From NCBI GenBank assembly GCA_029762625.1, contig JARVGI010000002.1, positions 250,772 through 314,771 of the forward strand: DNA of 64,000 bases, read 5' to 3'. The stretch's first letter is position 1. Every line of letters begins with the position of its first letter. This document shows, piece by piece, positions 37,043-45,875 of this stretch. A model generated the notes under the pieces. That model made no database searches. It saw nothing but the letters and a program-made list of their open reading frames with translations, and was not told the origin of the DNA. Source of the stretch: Methanomicrobiaceae archaeon (lineage in GTDB: Archaea > Halobacteriota > Methanomicrobia > Methanomicrobiales > Methanomicrobiaceae). The translations under genes and the position numbers were made by a program.

Positions 37043-39493
37043 ATGCGTGCTATCAATGATCCGAAGGTGCGATATATTTTTATTGCAGCGTTAATCCTCA
37101 TCTTTTCCTGTATTGCTCTCTGGACCCGTCTCCTTCCTCAGAACGCCATTGTAATGGAGAACTGGGTCAATCTGCTCGGCAACGATCCCTGGTATACCCT
37201 CCGGCAGCTCGAAGCGAGCCTTGCCAATTTCCCCGCGTATCCGTGGTTCGACCCGATGACCGAATACCCGACAGGGAACACAATACACTGGGGGCCGCTG
37301 TTTACCACCATCATCGGGGCCATCTGCATTCTCTCCGGTGCCGTGGCGAGAGCGGATATCATGTATGTCGCCTCATGGGTCCCCCCCCTGATGGGCATGG
37401 CGATGGTTCCGCTGATGTATTTCGTCGGGAGCAGGGTCGCCGACTGGAAGACCGGGCTTCTCGCCGCCGCGTTTGTGGCAGTGGTCTCCGGGCAGTATTT
37501 CTATCGCTCGCTCTTCGGGTTTGTCGACCACCATATTGCAGAAACGCTGTTTAGCACGCTGTTTGCCTTCGCCTACATCATCGCCATTACCTCTGCGCGC
37601 TACAACCCCCTTGATTTCAAGAACCCCGAAACCCTGACAAAACCGGCATTCCTGTCGGTACTTGCCGGGATCGCCTATCTCCTCGGGTTGTTCGTGATGC
37701 CGACGATGATCCTGTTCGCCCTGATCGTTGCGGTATTCACCGTCATCCAGTTCACCGTGGATTTCTACCGTTCACGTTCCAGCATGGATCTCCTGTTCAT
37801 CAACGCAATCGTCTTTGTCGTGGCGATCATCGGCCTGCTGGTCTTCGGGCTCAAGCATGGGGGCCTCTCACTTTCACGCTACTCCATGGGGCATGTGTAT
37901 GCCTATCTCGCGGTGATCGGTGGAACCGGCGCACTCTATGCGGTTTCGCATGTGCTGAAGGAGAAACCGAAATATTTCTACCCGCTCGTCCTTGCGGGCG
38001 GCGCCATTGCAGGATCGCTCGTGCTCTACCTGGCATCAGGGGCGCTTTTCAATGTGCTGGTCGGCAATTTCTACTCGTTCTTCGGCGAGAAGGCGACCAC
38101 GCTCACCATCCAGGAAGCGCGCCCCTGGGACTTCGAATCGGCCTGGACGACCTTCCACTATGGCCTGCTCCTCATGGTCGGGGGCGCAGGAGTGCTCGTG
38201 TACCGCAACTGGCGGGAAGAGCATCCGCACCAGGTTTTCGTGCTCATCTGGTCGGCAATCATCCTCTTCTCGACCATGCGCCACGTGCGCTACGAGTATT
38301 ACCTGGCAGCCAATGTCGCCCTGCTGGCGGCAATTTTTGTCGGGTTTGCCCTTGATGCGGGCTCCCCGGCGCTGGTGCGACTGCTCGCCGGAAAGAAGCA
38401 GGAGGAGCCTGTGGTGGAAAAGAAGGGAAAAAAAGGAAAAACAAAGCGCAAACACGAGGAACCCGGGAGCGCCATCGCACCCCAATCCTCATCCGCACCC
38501 GCGATTCTCCTCATCGCAGGCATGCTTCTCTCCCTCCTCTTCGTGGGCTCGTCACTGTCTGCGGATCTTGAGCTCGGCAGCGGCATCGGGGGAGGTATGG
38601 AACGCGACTGGAGGGAGGCACTCGAGTGGATGGGTGAGAATACGCCGGATACCGGCGTGGACTACTATGCCATCTATGACCGGGAGACCTTCGAATGCCC
38701 CGAGGCGTCCTACGGTGTCATGTCGTGGTGGGACTACGGCCACTGGATCACCTTCGTGGCACAGCGCATTCCCAACGCCAACCCGTTCCAGCACGGCGTT
38801 GCCGGTCCGAACGGGGCCGCGGCATTCTTTGTCCAGCAGTCGGAAGAGGACTCCTCCGCCATCCTGGATACGCTAGGTACCCGCTACGTGATCACCGATA
38901 TCATGATGGATACCTCGAAGTTCTGGGCGATGGCCACCTGGTATGACGAGGAGACGGGTTCTTCCGGCTATGAGTTTCGGGTGGCAAACCAGCAGGGACA
39001 GACCATATCACTCTACACGAACGAGTATTTCCAGACGATGATCGCGCGGCTGCATAATTTCGACGGCTCGATGGTCGAGGGAGGCGCCGGCTTTCCGGAG
39101 GCACTCGGCGAGTACAGAGGCGTCAGGGTGAGCCAGCTGCCGGTCGTGCCGGTCGAGGACGTACCTGCGCTGCAGCACTACCGCCTGATCCACGAATCGC
39201 CGACCAATGTATTCAATACCGATCAGATCGATCTGAAGTACGTCAAGGTCTTCGAGTACGTGCCGGGGGCGGTCATCAACGGAGAGGGGACCATCGAGGT
39301 TACCATGGTGAGCAACACGGGACGTGAATTCGCCTACCGGCAGGAGAGCATTGACGGCCGTTTCATCGTTCCCTATTCCACGCAGGACAATACTTATGAT
39401 GTGCGGGCGGCGGGCCCCTACCGCGTCGTCGCGACCGGTGAGACGATCGAGGTTTCGGAAGATGCAGTGGTGAACGGACTGTCTGTTACCTGA
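37043..39493 (+). CDS. aglB: archaeal oligosaccharyltransferase, STT3 subunit
   Basis: Membrane enzyme that transfers the lipid-linked glycan to Asn in N-X-S/T sequons of secreted proteins such as the S-layer. The 816 residues have an N-terminal multi-span domain (about 13 segments) with the metal-binding DPWYTLRQLE loop and LFGFVDHHIAE. A Lys-rich loop (VVEKKGKKGKTKRK) and a last membrane segment precede the soluble domain with the WWDYG signature in MSWWDYGHWITF. DIMMDTSKFWAMATW is the likely DK-type motif of the sequon pocket. The start at 37043 is preceded by GGGAG. It follows the amino-sugar genes, which fits a glycosylation locus. Confidence 0.95.
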   Translation: MRAINDPKVRYIFIAALILIFSCIALWTRLLPQNAIVMENWVNLLGNDPWYTLRQLEASLANFPAYPWFDPMTEYPTGNTIHWGPLFTTIIGAICILSGAVARADIMYVASWVPPLMGMAMVPLMYFVGSRVADWKTGLLAAAFVAVVSGQYFYRSLFGFVDHHIAETLFSTLFAFAYIIAITSARYNPLDFKNPETLTKPAFLSVLAGIAYLLGLFVMPTMILFALIVAVFTVIQFTVDFYRSRSSMDLLFINAIVFVVAIIGLLVFGLKHGGLSLSRYSMGHVYAYLAVIGGTGALYAVSHVLKEKPKYFYPLVLAGGAIAGSLVLYLASGALFNVLVGNFYSFFGEKATTLTIQEARPWDFESAWTTFHYGLLLMVGGAGVLVYRNWREEHPHQVFVLIWSAIILFSTMRHVRYEYYLAANVALLAAIFVGFALDAGSPALVRLLAGKKQEEPVVEKKGKKGKTKRKHEEPGSAIAPQSSSAPAILLIAGMLLSLLFVGSSLSADLELGSGIGGGMERDWREALEWMGENTPDTGVDYYAIYDRETFECPEASYGVMSWWDYGHWITFVAQRIPNANPFQHGVAGPNGAAAFFVQQSEEDSSAILDTLGTRYVITDIMMDTSKFWAMATWYDEETGSSGYEFRVANQQGQTISLYTNEYFQTMIARLHNFDGSMVEGGAGFPEALGEYRGVRVSQLPVVPVEDVPALQHYRLIHESPTNVFNTDQIDLKYVKVFEYVPGAVINGEGTIEVTMVSNTGREFAYRQESIDGRFIVPYSTQDNTYDVRAAGPYRVVATGETIEVSEDAVVNGLSVT

Positions 39494-39498
39494 GTGCC

Positions 39499-40470
39499 AT
39501 GGCCTGTTCTGTGATCACCGGCGATGTGTTCGCCTCCCACGATCTGCCGTCGTCCGCGGAATGCGGTGAACGCCTGCGTTCGGCGCTCAGCGGGGTACCC
39601 GAGGGATTGAAGGTCCTGCCGCCGGTCAGGGCGACGACCGAGGACCTGGAGCGGGTGCACCACCCCCAGCATGTGCGCCTCCTGCGCGAGCTCTCCCGGG
39701 GCGTCCGGTTTATCGATCCCAGCACCTATGTCACCCCGGCGTCGTTTGATGTCGCGCTGTATGCGGCGGGATCCGCAATACGCGCCCTCGAACGCGCCCT
39801 TGACGGGGAGAGGTGCTTTGCCATGGTCCGCCCGCCGGGCCACCATGCGGAACCCGACCGTGCGATGGGGTTCTGTCTCTTCAATAACGTGGGAGTCGCG
39901 GTCGCCCGGGTCCTTGTCCAGAAGACCGTCGACCGCGTCGCCATCATCGACTGGGATCTCCACCACGGAAACGGCACCCAGAAGATATTCTACCGTGACG
40001 ACCGGGTGTTGTTCTGTTCGATTCATGAGCGCGGGGCATTTCCGCGCACCGGGTGGATCGATGAGGTGGGGGGCGGGTCGGGAAAAGGGTATACCCTCAA
40101 TGCCCCCCTGAGGGCAGGGGCGGGGATCGACGACTACGCCCTTATCTTCGAGGATATTTTTTCCCCTGCAATCGAACGCTTCGCCCCCGATATCATCGTG
40201 GTTTCGGCGGGGCAGGACTCTCTCTCGGACGATCTGCGGGGAAATATGGATCTCAAGCCAGAGGATTACGGGGTTCTCACCGGTATCGTCAAGGAGATTA
40301 CCGGAGGCCCGCTCGCCCTCGTCCTCGAGGGAGGGTACGGCCCATCCCACGGAGATGCCATCCGCCACATCTTCGAAGCGCTCCGGAACCGATCCTACGA
40401 GTACACCTGCGAGAACGCGCGCCCGAGCAGCCACCACCTCGCGGGCACGCTCAAAAAACTTCTCCTGTGA
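39499..40470 (+). CDS. histone deacetylase family protein
   Basis: Zinc amidohydrolase of the HDAC/acetoin-utilisation family, 323 residues. Catalytic elements are present: the His-His pair in RPPGHHAEPD, the zinc Asp and His in DWDLHHGNGTQ, the second Asp in VVSAGQDSL and the Tyr in LEGGYGPSH. SAGQD is a variant of the common SAGFD. The archaeal substrate could be acetylated protein, polyamine or another amide; it is not known. It starts six bases after aglB and may be cotranscribed. Confidence 0.88.
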   Translation: MACSVITGDVFASHDLPSSAECGERLRSALSGVPEGLKVLPPVRATTEDLERVHHPQHVRLLRELSRGVRFIDPSTYVTPASFDVALYAAGSAIRALERALDGERCFAMVRPPGHHAEPDRAMGFCLFNNVGVAVARVLVQKTVDRVAIIDWDLHHGNGTQKIFYRDDRVLFCSIHERGAFPRTGWIDEVGGGSGKGYTLNAPLRAGAGIDDYALIFEDIFSPAIERFAPDIIVVSAGQDSLSDDLRGNMDLKPEDYGVLTGIVKEITGGPLALVLEGGYGPSHGDAIRHIFEALRNRSYEYTCENARPSSHHLAGTLKKLLL

Positions 40471-40482
40471 CCCTCGAGCGCC

Positions 40483-41667
40483 CTATGCCTCTTTGCGGCG
40501 CGTGCGCGTACTGTCCATATAGGATACCTCGAAGCCCGGGATGATGACCCTGACCACCGGTACCACCGTCCGGGTGAGATCGCAGACGAGCACCCGTTCG
40601 CTGTACGGTTCGATCTCCTGCAGGCAGACGGCGATATCCTCATCGATGTACGCCGTGCTCAGGTCGGGCACCTCTCCGATGCCGATCTCTTCGGCATCTG
40701 CAAACCACATCCTGTTCAGGCGTTTCAGCCGCTCGTATCCTGCTTTCTGCAGAAAATGTTCCCTGCCCGGCTCGTTTCGCCCTCCCTGAAGGTAACTGCC
40801 CCTGCTCTGCGCCACCTCCGTGAGGGCGCGGAGCGCCGCGATCTCCGGGCTTGTATGGGTTCCCGAGCCGATGACCAGCATCGCCGGATCCCGTGTCACC
40901 GTGTCGTCCGCAGCGGCTGCAACGGTGGGAAGGCGCGTTTTCCCGTTCAGGATCCAGAGGTGGATGTCGATCCCGTGGTCCTCGAACATCTGCATCATCT
41001 CCCGTGCCGGGCCGTCCTTTTCCAGAAGAAGCCTGCAGCCGAGGCTGCGGTCCCGCTCTGCCGTGGAGAGCGCGTCCCGCTCGACCACTTCGAGCATGGC
41101 GTGCAGGATTGCCTCCTCGATCACATTGCCGCTTGCCAGACCGTTAGTGTCGCTGCGGAACAGCGGCTGGACTATCCCCATGGAATCGTAGGGATGAAAC
41201 ACCGCATTGCTGGGGACATGGATCGCTTCCTCGTTTACAATATCCCATGACGGTGTCCAGTGCAGTTTCTCGCCGACTTCCAGCGACCTCGGCAGGATAA
41301 GGTCATGGGGATCGAGCGCCCGCCTGATGCCCAGTTCCTCATAGCTGGTGACTTCCATGTGGTCTCGCCGGTATTCCGCACTGAACCGTTCAACCGCCTC
41401 CATCATGGCCGATATTTCTGCCAGAATCGGTTCTTTCCCCTTTCCCGCATGGAATGCGGTGGCGCCCTGGGCGGCCCGTGGGCGGATGGCGCAGAACACC
41501 GGCAGGCCCAGCCGGTCCAGGTGGGTGACATCGATGACCTCGTGCACCCCGATCTGCTCCATGAGCGGTTTTACCGTTGCATAGGTCTCTTCCGGGGACT
41601 GCACGCGGTGAGTGCCGTCGAAAAACCGCTTCCTGATATGGCGTAAGGCGATCGGATCCATTTTCAT
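40483..41667 (-). CDS. YcaO-domain protein, probable McrA-glycine thioamidation protein (methanogenesis marker 1)
   Basis: ATP-dependent YcaO enzyme of 394 residues. ATP-binding acidic motifs of the family are visible in KGKEPILAEISAMMEAVERFSAEY and in HAMLEVVERDAL, with EIAALRALTEVAQSRGSYLQG in the C-terminal half. In methanogens this family (marker protein 1) forms the thioglycine of methyl-coenzyme M reductase together with TfuA. The length and the lack of fused domains fit that subgroup. TfuA is not adjacent here. Met at 41661 is an alternative start. It lies upstream of nothing else on this strand and convergent to the HDAC gene by 12 bases. Confidence 0.85.
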   Translation of the reverse strand: MKMDPIALRHIRKRFFDGTHRVQSPEETYATVKPLMEQIGVHEVIDVTHLDRLGLPVFCAIRPRAAQGATAFHAGKGKEPILAEISAMMEAVERFSAEYRRDHMEVTSYEELGIRRALDPHDLILPRSLEVGEKLHWTPSWDIVNEEAIHVPSNAVFHPYDSMGIVQPLFRSDTNGLASGNVIEEAILHAMLEVVERDALSTAERDRSLGCRLLLEKDGPAREMMQMFEDHGIDIHLWILNGKTRLPTVAAAADDTVTRDPAMLVIGSGTHTSPEIAALRALTEVAQSRGSYLQGGRNEPGREHFLQKAGYERLKRLNRMWFADAEEIGIGEVPDLSTAYIDEDIAVCLQEIEPYSERVLVCDLTRTVVPVVRVIIPGFEVSYMDSTRTRRKEA

Positions 41668-41826
41668 GATCTTAGAACCCCATGGTTTTCAATATTTCCT
41701 CGCAAACCGCACCACCTGCATCTCCGCCATCGATGAATATCGCGCCCTGTCCTGCCGGGGGCGGAGACGAAAAAGAGATAACGGCTGGCTGACCGCTCCG
41801 GCTCCCCCCTTCCGACCGGGGCGACC

Positions 41827-42249
41827 TTACTCGCCGACGGGAATCGTCGTCAGTTTCACCGACTCGACACCCTTCTGCGACATCAGCCGTTCTGCGATAT
41901 TCTTGAGTTCTTTACCGTCTCCCCTGAGGAGGATGACTTCCAGGCATTTCTCATGGGTGACGTGGGAATGCAGGGAGGCCTGGATGGTATCCATGTATTC
42001 ATGCTGCACTTCGGTCAGTGACTGGAGGAGGCCACGCTGCTCATGGTCGTATACCATGGTGATCACTCCCTGCCGCTCCCCTCTCACATCCGACATCCAC
42101 TGGTAGTAGGTAATGTAGTTCCTGATGGCATCGCGGATCCCCTCTGATCGTGAGGAGTAGCCGCGGTATTTGAGAATCTCATCAAATTTATCCAGCAAAT
42201 TCTTGGGGAGGGAAATTCCAATCCTCGAGAGGTCTGTTTCCGTATTCAT
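41827..42249 (-). CDS. nikR: nickel-responsive transcriptional regulator NikR
   Basis: Ribbon-helix-helix repressor with an ACT-like nickel-binding domain, 140 residues. The RHH is LSRIGISLPKNLLDKFDEIL with GYSSRSEGIRDAIRNY. The nickel ligands match E. coli NikR with a constant offset of seven: His83, His94, His96 and Cys102. The start at 42249 follows GGTGATCC, a perfect Shine-Dalgarno. It probably controls nickel uptake, important for F430, hydrogenases and CODH/ACS in methanogens. No nickel transporter is in the window. Confidence 0.95.
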   Translation of the reverse strand: MNTETDLSRIGISLPKNLLDKFDEILKYRGYSSRSEGIRDAIRNYITYYQWMSDVRGERQGVITMVYDHEQRGLLQSLTEVQHEYMDTIQASLHSHVTHEKCLEVILLRGDGKELKNIAERLMSQKGVESVKLTTIPVGE

Positions 42250-42294
42250 GGGATCACCGCACACACCGTAGGAGAAACTGGTCTACGAATTCAA

Positions 42295-42306
42295 TATAAT
42301 ATTATA
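42295..42306. promoter_or_regulatory. palindromic TATA-like element upstream of nikR
   Basis: TATAATATTATA is a perfect 12-base palindrome about 46-57 bases upstream of the nikR start, in the A+T-rich divergent region between nikR and aif2g. It can serve as a TATA box for nikR and, being symmetric, could also be part of an operator. Confidence 0.4.
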
Positions 42307-42430
42307 AACCTTACTTAAAATATATGCTTTTAGTTGCAAAATTCGGCATAGTTTTTCATAAGCCGCGGCTGATCGGCCGTCTCGTCCGGGCACGGAAATG
42401 GGGCGATCCGGCATCCCGTTTCACCGCGCA

Positions 42431-42438
42431 TGTATAAG
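42431..42438 (+). promoter_or_regulatory. TATA box of the aif2g cluster
   Basis: TGTATAAG, about 25 bases before a predicted transcription start at 42456, just ahead of the AAGGAGGT ribosome-binding site at 42459-42466. Confidence 0.55.
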
Positions 42439-42476
42439 TAGTGCGATCATATAATGATAAGGAGGTTCGGTCAACA

Positions 42477-43709
42477 GTGCGAGATGTGGATATACCCAGT
42501 GTCAATATTGGATTGGTCGGGCATGTCGATCACGGGAAAACAACCCTCGTGAGCGGCCTTACCGGGGTCTGGACCGATCGGCACAGCGAGGAAGTAAAGC
42601 GGGGGATCTCGATCCGGCTCGGGTATGCCGATGCGACGTTCTACCGGTGTCAGGGGTGTGGAGGATCCGATGCATACTCGACCTCCCCCACATGTCCGCA
42701 ATGCGAGGGCAGGGGGGAGCCTTTCAGGACGGTATCATTTGTCGATGCACCGGGGCATGAAACACTCATGGCGACCATGCTCAGCGGATCGGCGATCATG
42801 GACGGCGCAATGCTCGTCATTGCGGCCAATGAACCCTGCCCCCAGCCCCAGACCAAAGAGCACCTGATGGCGCTGGAACTCGTCGGGATAGAGAGGATCG
42901 TGATCGTCCAGAATAAGATCGATGTGGTCTCCCAGGCGGACGCGATCGACCACTATCACCAGATTAAAAAGTTCGTCAGGGGAACCATTGCGGAAAATGC
43001 CCCCATAATTCCCGTTTCGGCACAGAAAGGCATCAATATCGGGGCGCTCATCGAGGCCCTCGACGAGTATATTCCCGAACCGGACCACGACCCCGAGGCG
43101 CCGCCCCACATGCTCATCGCACGTTCGTTCGACATCAATAAGCCCGGGATCAGCTGGCGCGAGGTGATGGGCGGCGTGATTGGCGGCTCGCTGACCCAGG
43201 GAGTGGTGAGAGAAGGAGACGATATAGAGATCCGTCCGGGCAGGCAGACACAGGTGGAAAACCGGGTAATCTGGGAGCCGATAACCACGAAGGTCACCTC
43301 CGTCAATACCGGTGCGAAGAAGGTGGCTGAAGCAACGCCCGGCGGCCTGATCGCACTGGGGACCAAGCTCGACCCCGCCCTCACCAAGAGCGATGCGCTT
43401 GCAGGCCAGGTGGCGGGGCATGTCGAGAAGCTCCCCCCGGTCTGGGACAGGCTGTCATTCAAAGTCACGCTGATGGAGCGGGTCGTGGGCTCCGATGACG
43501 AACTCAATATCGAGCCCCTCCGCCACAAGGAGCCGCTCATGCTCTCGGTTGGCACGGCGGTCACGGTGGGCGTGGTGGTCAATGCCAAGAAAGATGTGGT
43601 CGATGTCGTGCTCAAACGGCCTGTCTGTGCGGCGGTCGGGACCCGGATTGCCATCAGCCGTCAGGTGGGCGGACGATGGCGCCTGATCGGTATGGGAACC
43701 CTGATGTGA
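42477..43709 (+). CDS. eif2g: translation initiation factor aIF2 subunit gamma
   Basis: GTPase subunit of aIF2 that delivers Met-tRNAi. Motifs in order: [10 protein letters not shown] (P-loop), [11 protein letters not shown] (switch 1), the zinc knuckle with CQGC and [14 protein letters not shown] (G3) and QNKIDVV (NKxD). Length 410, complete. The start is GTG at 42477, about ten bases after AAGGAGGT. The PIN-domain gene overlaps the stop codon (GTGA). First gene of the classical aIF2g-PIN-rpoE1-spt4 cluster. Confidence 0.96.
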   Translation: MRDVDIPSVNIGLVGHVDHGKTTLVSGLTGVWTDRHSEEVKRGISIRLGYADATFYRCQGCGGSDAYSTSPTCPQCEGRGEPFRTVSFVDAPGHETLMATMLSGSAIMDGAMLVIAANEPCPQPQTKEHLMALELVGIERIVIVQNKIDVVSQADAIDHYHQIKKFVRGTIAENAPIIPVSAQKGINIGALIEALDEYIPEPDHDPEAPPHMLIARSFDINKPGISWREVMGGVIGGSLTQGVVREGDDIEIRPGRQTQVENRVIWEPITTKVTSVNTGAKKVAEATPGGLIALGTKLDPALTKSDALAGQVAGHVEKLPPVWDRLSFKVTLMERVVGSDDELNIEPLRHKEPLMLSVGTAVTVGVVVNAKKDVVDVVLKRPVCAAVGTRIAISRQVGGRWRLIGMGTLM

Positions 43710-44089
43710 CCCTCGTCCTGCTGGACGCAAACGCGTTGATGATGCCGGGACAGTTCGGCATCGATATCTTCGGGCAGATCGGTGAACTCGTGGGGTCCTT
43801 CGAGCCCCTCGTCCTTGAAGAGGTGAAGGGAGAGCTCATGGGCTTATCCCGGGGATGCGGGCGGCATGCGGCCGCAGCCCGCATGGGGCTGATCTTTGCG
43901 GAGAAGTGCACGACCATTCCCGCATCGCCCGGCGGCGGTCCGGTGGATGTGAAAATAGCCCGCTTCGCGGAAGCGCACCGGTCCACGGTGGCCACCAACG
44001 ACCGGGAGCTGCGGAACCATCTCCTCAGCCGCGGAACAGATGTAATATTCATAAGAAAGCAGAAAACATTAGAACTGATTCGGAGTTAG
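43706..44089 (+). CDS. PIN-domain protein (Fcf1/Utp24-like, aIF2g-linked)
   Basis: Small nuclease-like protein of 127 residues. The PIN acidic residues are at [11 protein letters not shown] (Asp7), [17 protein letters not shown] and ATNDRELR. This single-gene PIN protein between aif2g and rpoE1 is conserved in euryarchaea and lacks an antitoxin partner, so it is probably an RNA-processing factor rather than a VapC toxin. The start GTG at 43706 overlaps the aif2g stop by four bases. Confidence 0.85.
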   Translation: MTLVLLDANALMMPGQFGIDIFGQIGELVGSFEPLVLEEVKGELMGLSRGCGRHAAAARMGLIFAEKCTTIPASPGGGPVDVKIARFAEAHRSTVATNDRELRNHLLSRGTDVIFIRKQKTLELIRS

Positions 44090-44096
44090 CGATCGT

Positions 44097-44669
44097 ATGT
44101 ATTACCGGGTAACACTCGAGGACAAGGTGAGGGTTCCGCCCCACAGGCTTGGCGAAGACCTCTATAAGGTCGTTCTCAACGTGCTTCAGGAACAGCTGGA
44201 AGGCAGCATTGACAAGGAGATCGGTATTTTCATCGCCGTGACAAAGGTGCTTGATGTCGGGGAGGGTGACCTGATCCCCGGCGACGGTGCGGTCTATTAT
44301 GACGTAACGTTCGATGCGCTGGTGCTCCGGCTCTCCCTCCAGGAGATCATCGAGGGCGCGGTGGTGGAGACCACCAGTTTCGGTGCGTTTATCAGCCTCG
44401 GCCCCATCGATGCGATGCTGCACGTGAGCCAGATCTCCGACGATTTCATCAACTACGACGAGAAGAACGGACGTCTCGTGTGCCAGGAGTCCAAACGCCA
44501 GATCGGGGTGGGCGACGGGGTGCGTGCCCGTGTCGTGGCCCTCAGCCTCAACGAGCGTGAGCCCCGGGAGAGCAAGATCGGGCTGACCATGCGGCAGGCG
44601 GGGCTGGGCACGGAGGCATGGCTCAAGGAAGATTTCGAGAAGGAGCAGGCGGAACATGGTAGTGCGTAA
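44097..44669 (+). CDS. rpo7: DNA-directed RNA polymerase subunit E' (Rpo7)
   Basis: Stalk subunit of archaeal RNA polymerase, 190 residues. N-terminal RNP-like domain (YYRVTLEDKVRVPPHRLGEDL) and C-terminal S1 RNA-binding domain (IIEGAVVETTSFGAFISLGP; DAMLHVSQISDDFI). It is longer at the C-terminus (KEDFEKEQAEHGSA) as in related methanogens. Overlaps spt4 by 14 bases. Confidence 0.95.
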   Translation: MYYRVTLEDKVRVPPHRLGEDLYKVVLNVLQEQLEGSIDKEIGIFIAVTKVLDVGEGDLIPGDGAVYYDVTFDALVLRLSLQEIIEGAVVETTSFGAFISLGPIDAMLHVSQISDDFINYDEKNGRLVCQESKRQIGVGDGVRARVVALSLNEREPRESKIGLTMRQAGLGTEAWLKEDFEKEQAEHGSA

Positions 44670-44856
44670 AAAGCAGCACAAGGTCTGCCGGCAGTGCCAC
44701 CGGGTTGTCGACGGGGAGGCCTGCGTGATCTGCGGCAGCACCAACCTTTCCGACGATTGGGCAGGATACCTGGTTATTATCGACCCGGAACGTTCGGATA
44801 TTGCCAAAAAAATGAATATCACCCTCCCTGGCCGGTACGCATTGAAGGTTCGCTGA
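44656..44856 (+). CDS. spt4: transcription elongation factor Spt4 (RpoE'')
   Basis: Zinc-ribbon protein of 66 residues that binds Spt5 and raises polymerase processivity. The zinc ligands are CRQC and CVIC, and SDDWAGYLVIIDPERSDIAKKM is the conserved Spt5-contact segment. The ATG lies inside rpo7; the stop overlaps the next ATG (TGATG). Confidence 0.95.
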   Translation: MVVRKKQHKVCRQCHRVVDGEACVICGSTNLSDDWAGYLVIIDPERSDIAKKMNITLPGRYALKVR

Positions 44857-45347
44857 TGTACCGGCTTCCCGACAGGCACAGGGACGCATTGCGGGAACCG
44901 TTCGGGCTCCTTTTCCCCGATCTCGGTGATGCATCCGGGGTGCTCGAAGGAAGGCATGTTTATTCGGTGGGAGACGTGGTCACCCACAACCTCCTGCAGC
45001 GCGGTGTTGCGCCGGATGTTGCTATCATTGACGGGTACACGCAGCGCGTCCCCTGCACACGGACCCCGATCTTTCTCGCACCCCGTCTTGTGGTCAAGAA
45101 CCCGCCGGGCACGATTACCGAAGCGCTCATCGAGGCCATCCGCTACGCGGTGGCCCACCCGCCGGTACTGATCTTCGTCGAGGGCGAGGAGGATCTCGCC
45201 GTGATCCCGCTGGTGATCGAGGCGCCCTCTGGTTCTGCGATCGTCTACGGCCAGCCGGGCGAGGGCGTGGTGGTCCGGATCGTCGATGAGGCGGCAAAAG
45301 GACAGGCGCACGAGTATTTTGCGCTCTTTCAACGCGAAGGGAATTGA
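44856..45347 (+). CDS. GTP-dependent dephospho-CoA kinase (DUF359)
   Basis: Archaeal enzyme of the last step of CoA synthesis, using GTP, 163 residues. Family motifs: VYSVGDVVTHNLL, PDVAIIDGYTQR, VKNPPGTITEALIEAI, and VFVEGEEDLAVIPLVI near the C-terminus (visible here as IFVEGEEDLAVIPLV). The position between spt4 and S24e is conserved in methanogens. The start overlaps the spt4 stop by one base. Confidence 0.93.
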   Translation: MYRLPDRHRDALREPFGLLFPDLGDASGVLEGRHVYSVGDVVTHNLLQRGVAPDVAIIDGYTQRVPCTRTPIFLAPRLVVKNPPGTITEALIEAIRYAVAHPPVLIFVEGEEDLAVIPLVIEAPSGSAIVYGQPGEGVVVRIVDEAAKGQAHEYFALFQREGN

Positions 45348-45374
45348 AGGGCTGCGGTCCGGATGGATCGCCAA

Positions 45375-45384
45375 TTTTTAAATA
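45375..45384 (+). promoter_or_regulatory. TATA box of rps24e
   Basis: TTTTTAAATAC, close to the archaeal consensus, 30-38 bases before the rps24e ATG. It gives a very short leader and indicates an internal promoter for the ribosomal part of the cluster. Confidence 0.65.
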
Positions 45385-45413
45385 CGTTCCTCGACAATAT
45401 TTTAGGGATATCG

Positions 45414-45710
45414 ATGGAATTTGAATTTATCAGGGATGAGAGAAATGAGCTCCTCGCGAGGAGAGAACTTGAGTTTGTCCTCACCTTCGAGGGGCCGACC
45501 CCGTCACGGCAGGAGATCCTGGGTAAACTCTGTGCCCTGAAGAATATTGGCGAGCAGGTGATCGTGCTCGACTCCTTGAAGACCACCTTTGGAAAACAGG
45601 AGATACTTGGCACTGCACGCGTATACGACGATGCGGAGACCTTGAATAAGACCGAACGCGAGTACCTTGCAAAGCGCGGCCGGGCCAAAGCGGAGGAAGA
45701 GGGGGCGTAA
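45414..45710 (+). CDS. rps24e: 30S ribosomal protein S24e
   Basis: 98 residues. The family pattern is [37 protein letters not shown] and [16 protein letters not shown], with the basic C-terminus YLAKRGRAK. The start at 45414 fits the family N-terminus and the promoter position; an upstream GTG/ATG would add an unrelated extension. Four bases separate it from rps27ae. Confidence 0.95.
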   Translation: MEFEFIRDERNELLARRELEFVLTFEGPTPSRQEILGKLCALKNIGEQVIVLDSLKTTFGKQEILGTARVYDDAETLNKTEREYLAKRGRAKAEEEGA

Positions 45711-45714
45711 GCGA

Positions 45715-45870
45715 ATGGCAGTAAAACGTAGCAGCTATTACACGGTCGAAGGCGACTCCGTCACCATCAACAAGCGCCACTGCCCGCGCTGTGGGCCGGG
45801 CATTCTCCTTGCTGACCACAAGGACCGCCTTGCGTGTGGAAAATGCGGGTATACCGAATTTAAGAAATAA
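45715..45870 (+). CDS. rps27ae: 30S ribosomal protein S27ae
   Basis: 51-residue zinc-ribbon ribosomal protein: [30 protein letters not shown], with the CPRC and CGKC ligands. The ATG follows rps24e by four bases, and the Kae1-Bud32 gene starts five bases after the stop. Confidence 0.95.
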   Translation: MAVKRSSYYTVEGDSVTINKRHCPRCGPGILLADHKDRLACGKCGYTEFKK

Positions 45871-45875
45871 TTCCG

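Noticed and set aside
43706-44089. PIN protein as a VapC toxin
   Set aside because: No antitoxin gene is adjacent, and the position between aif2g and rpo7 is conserved in euryarchaea, which points to a housekeeping role.
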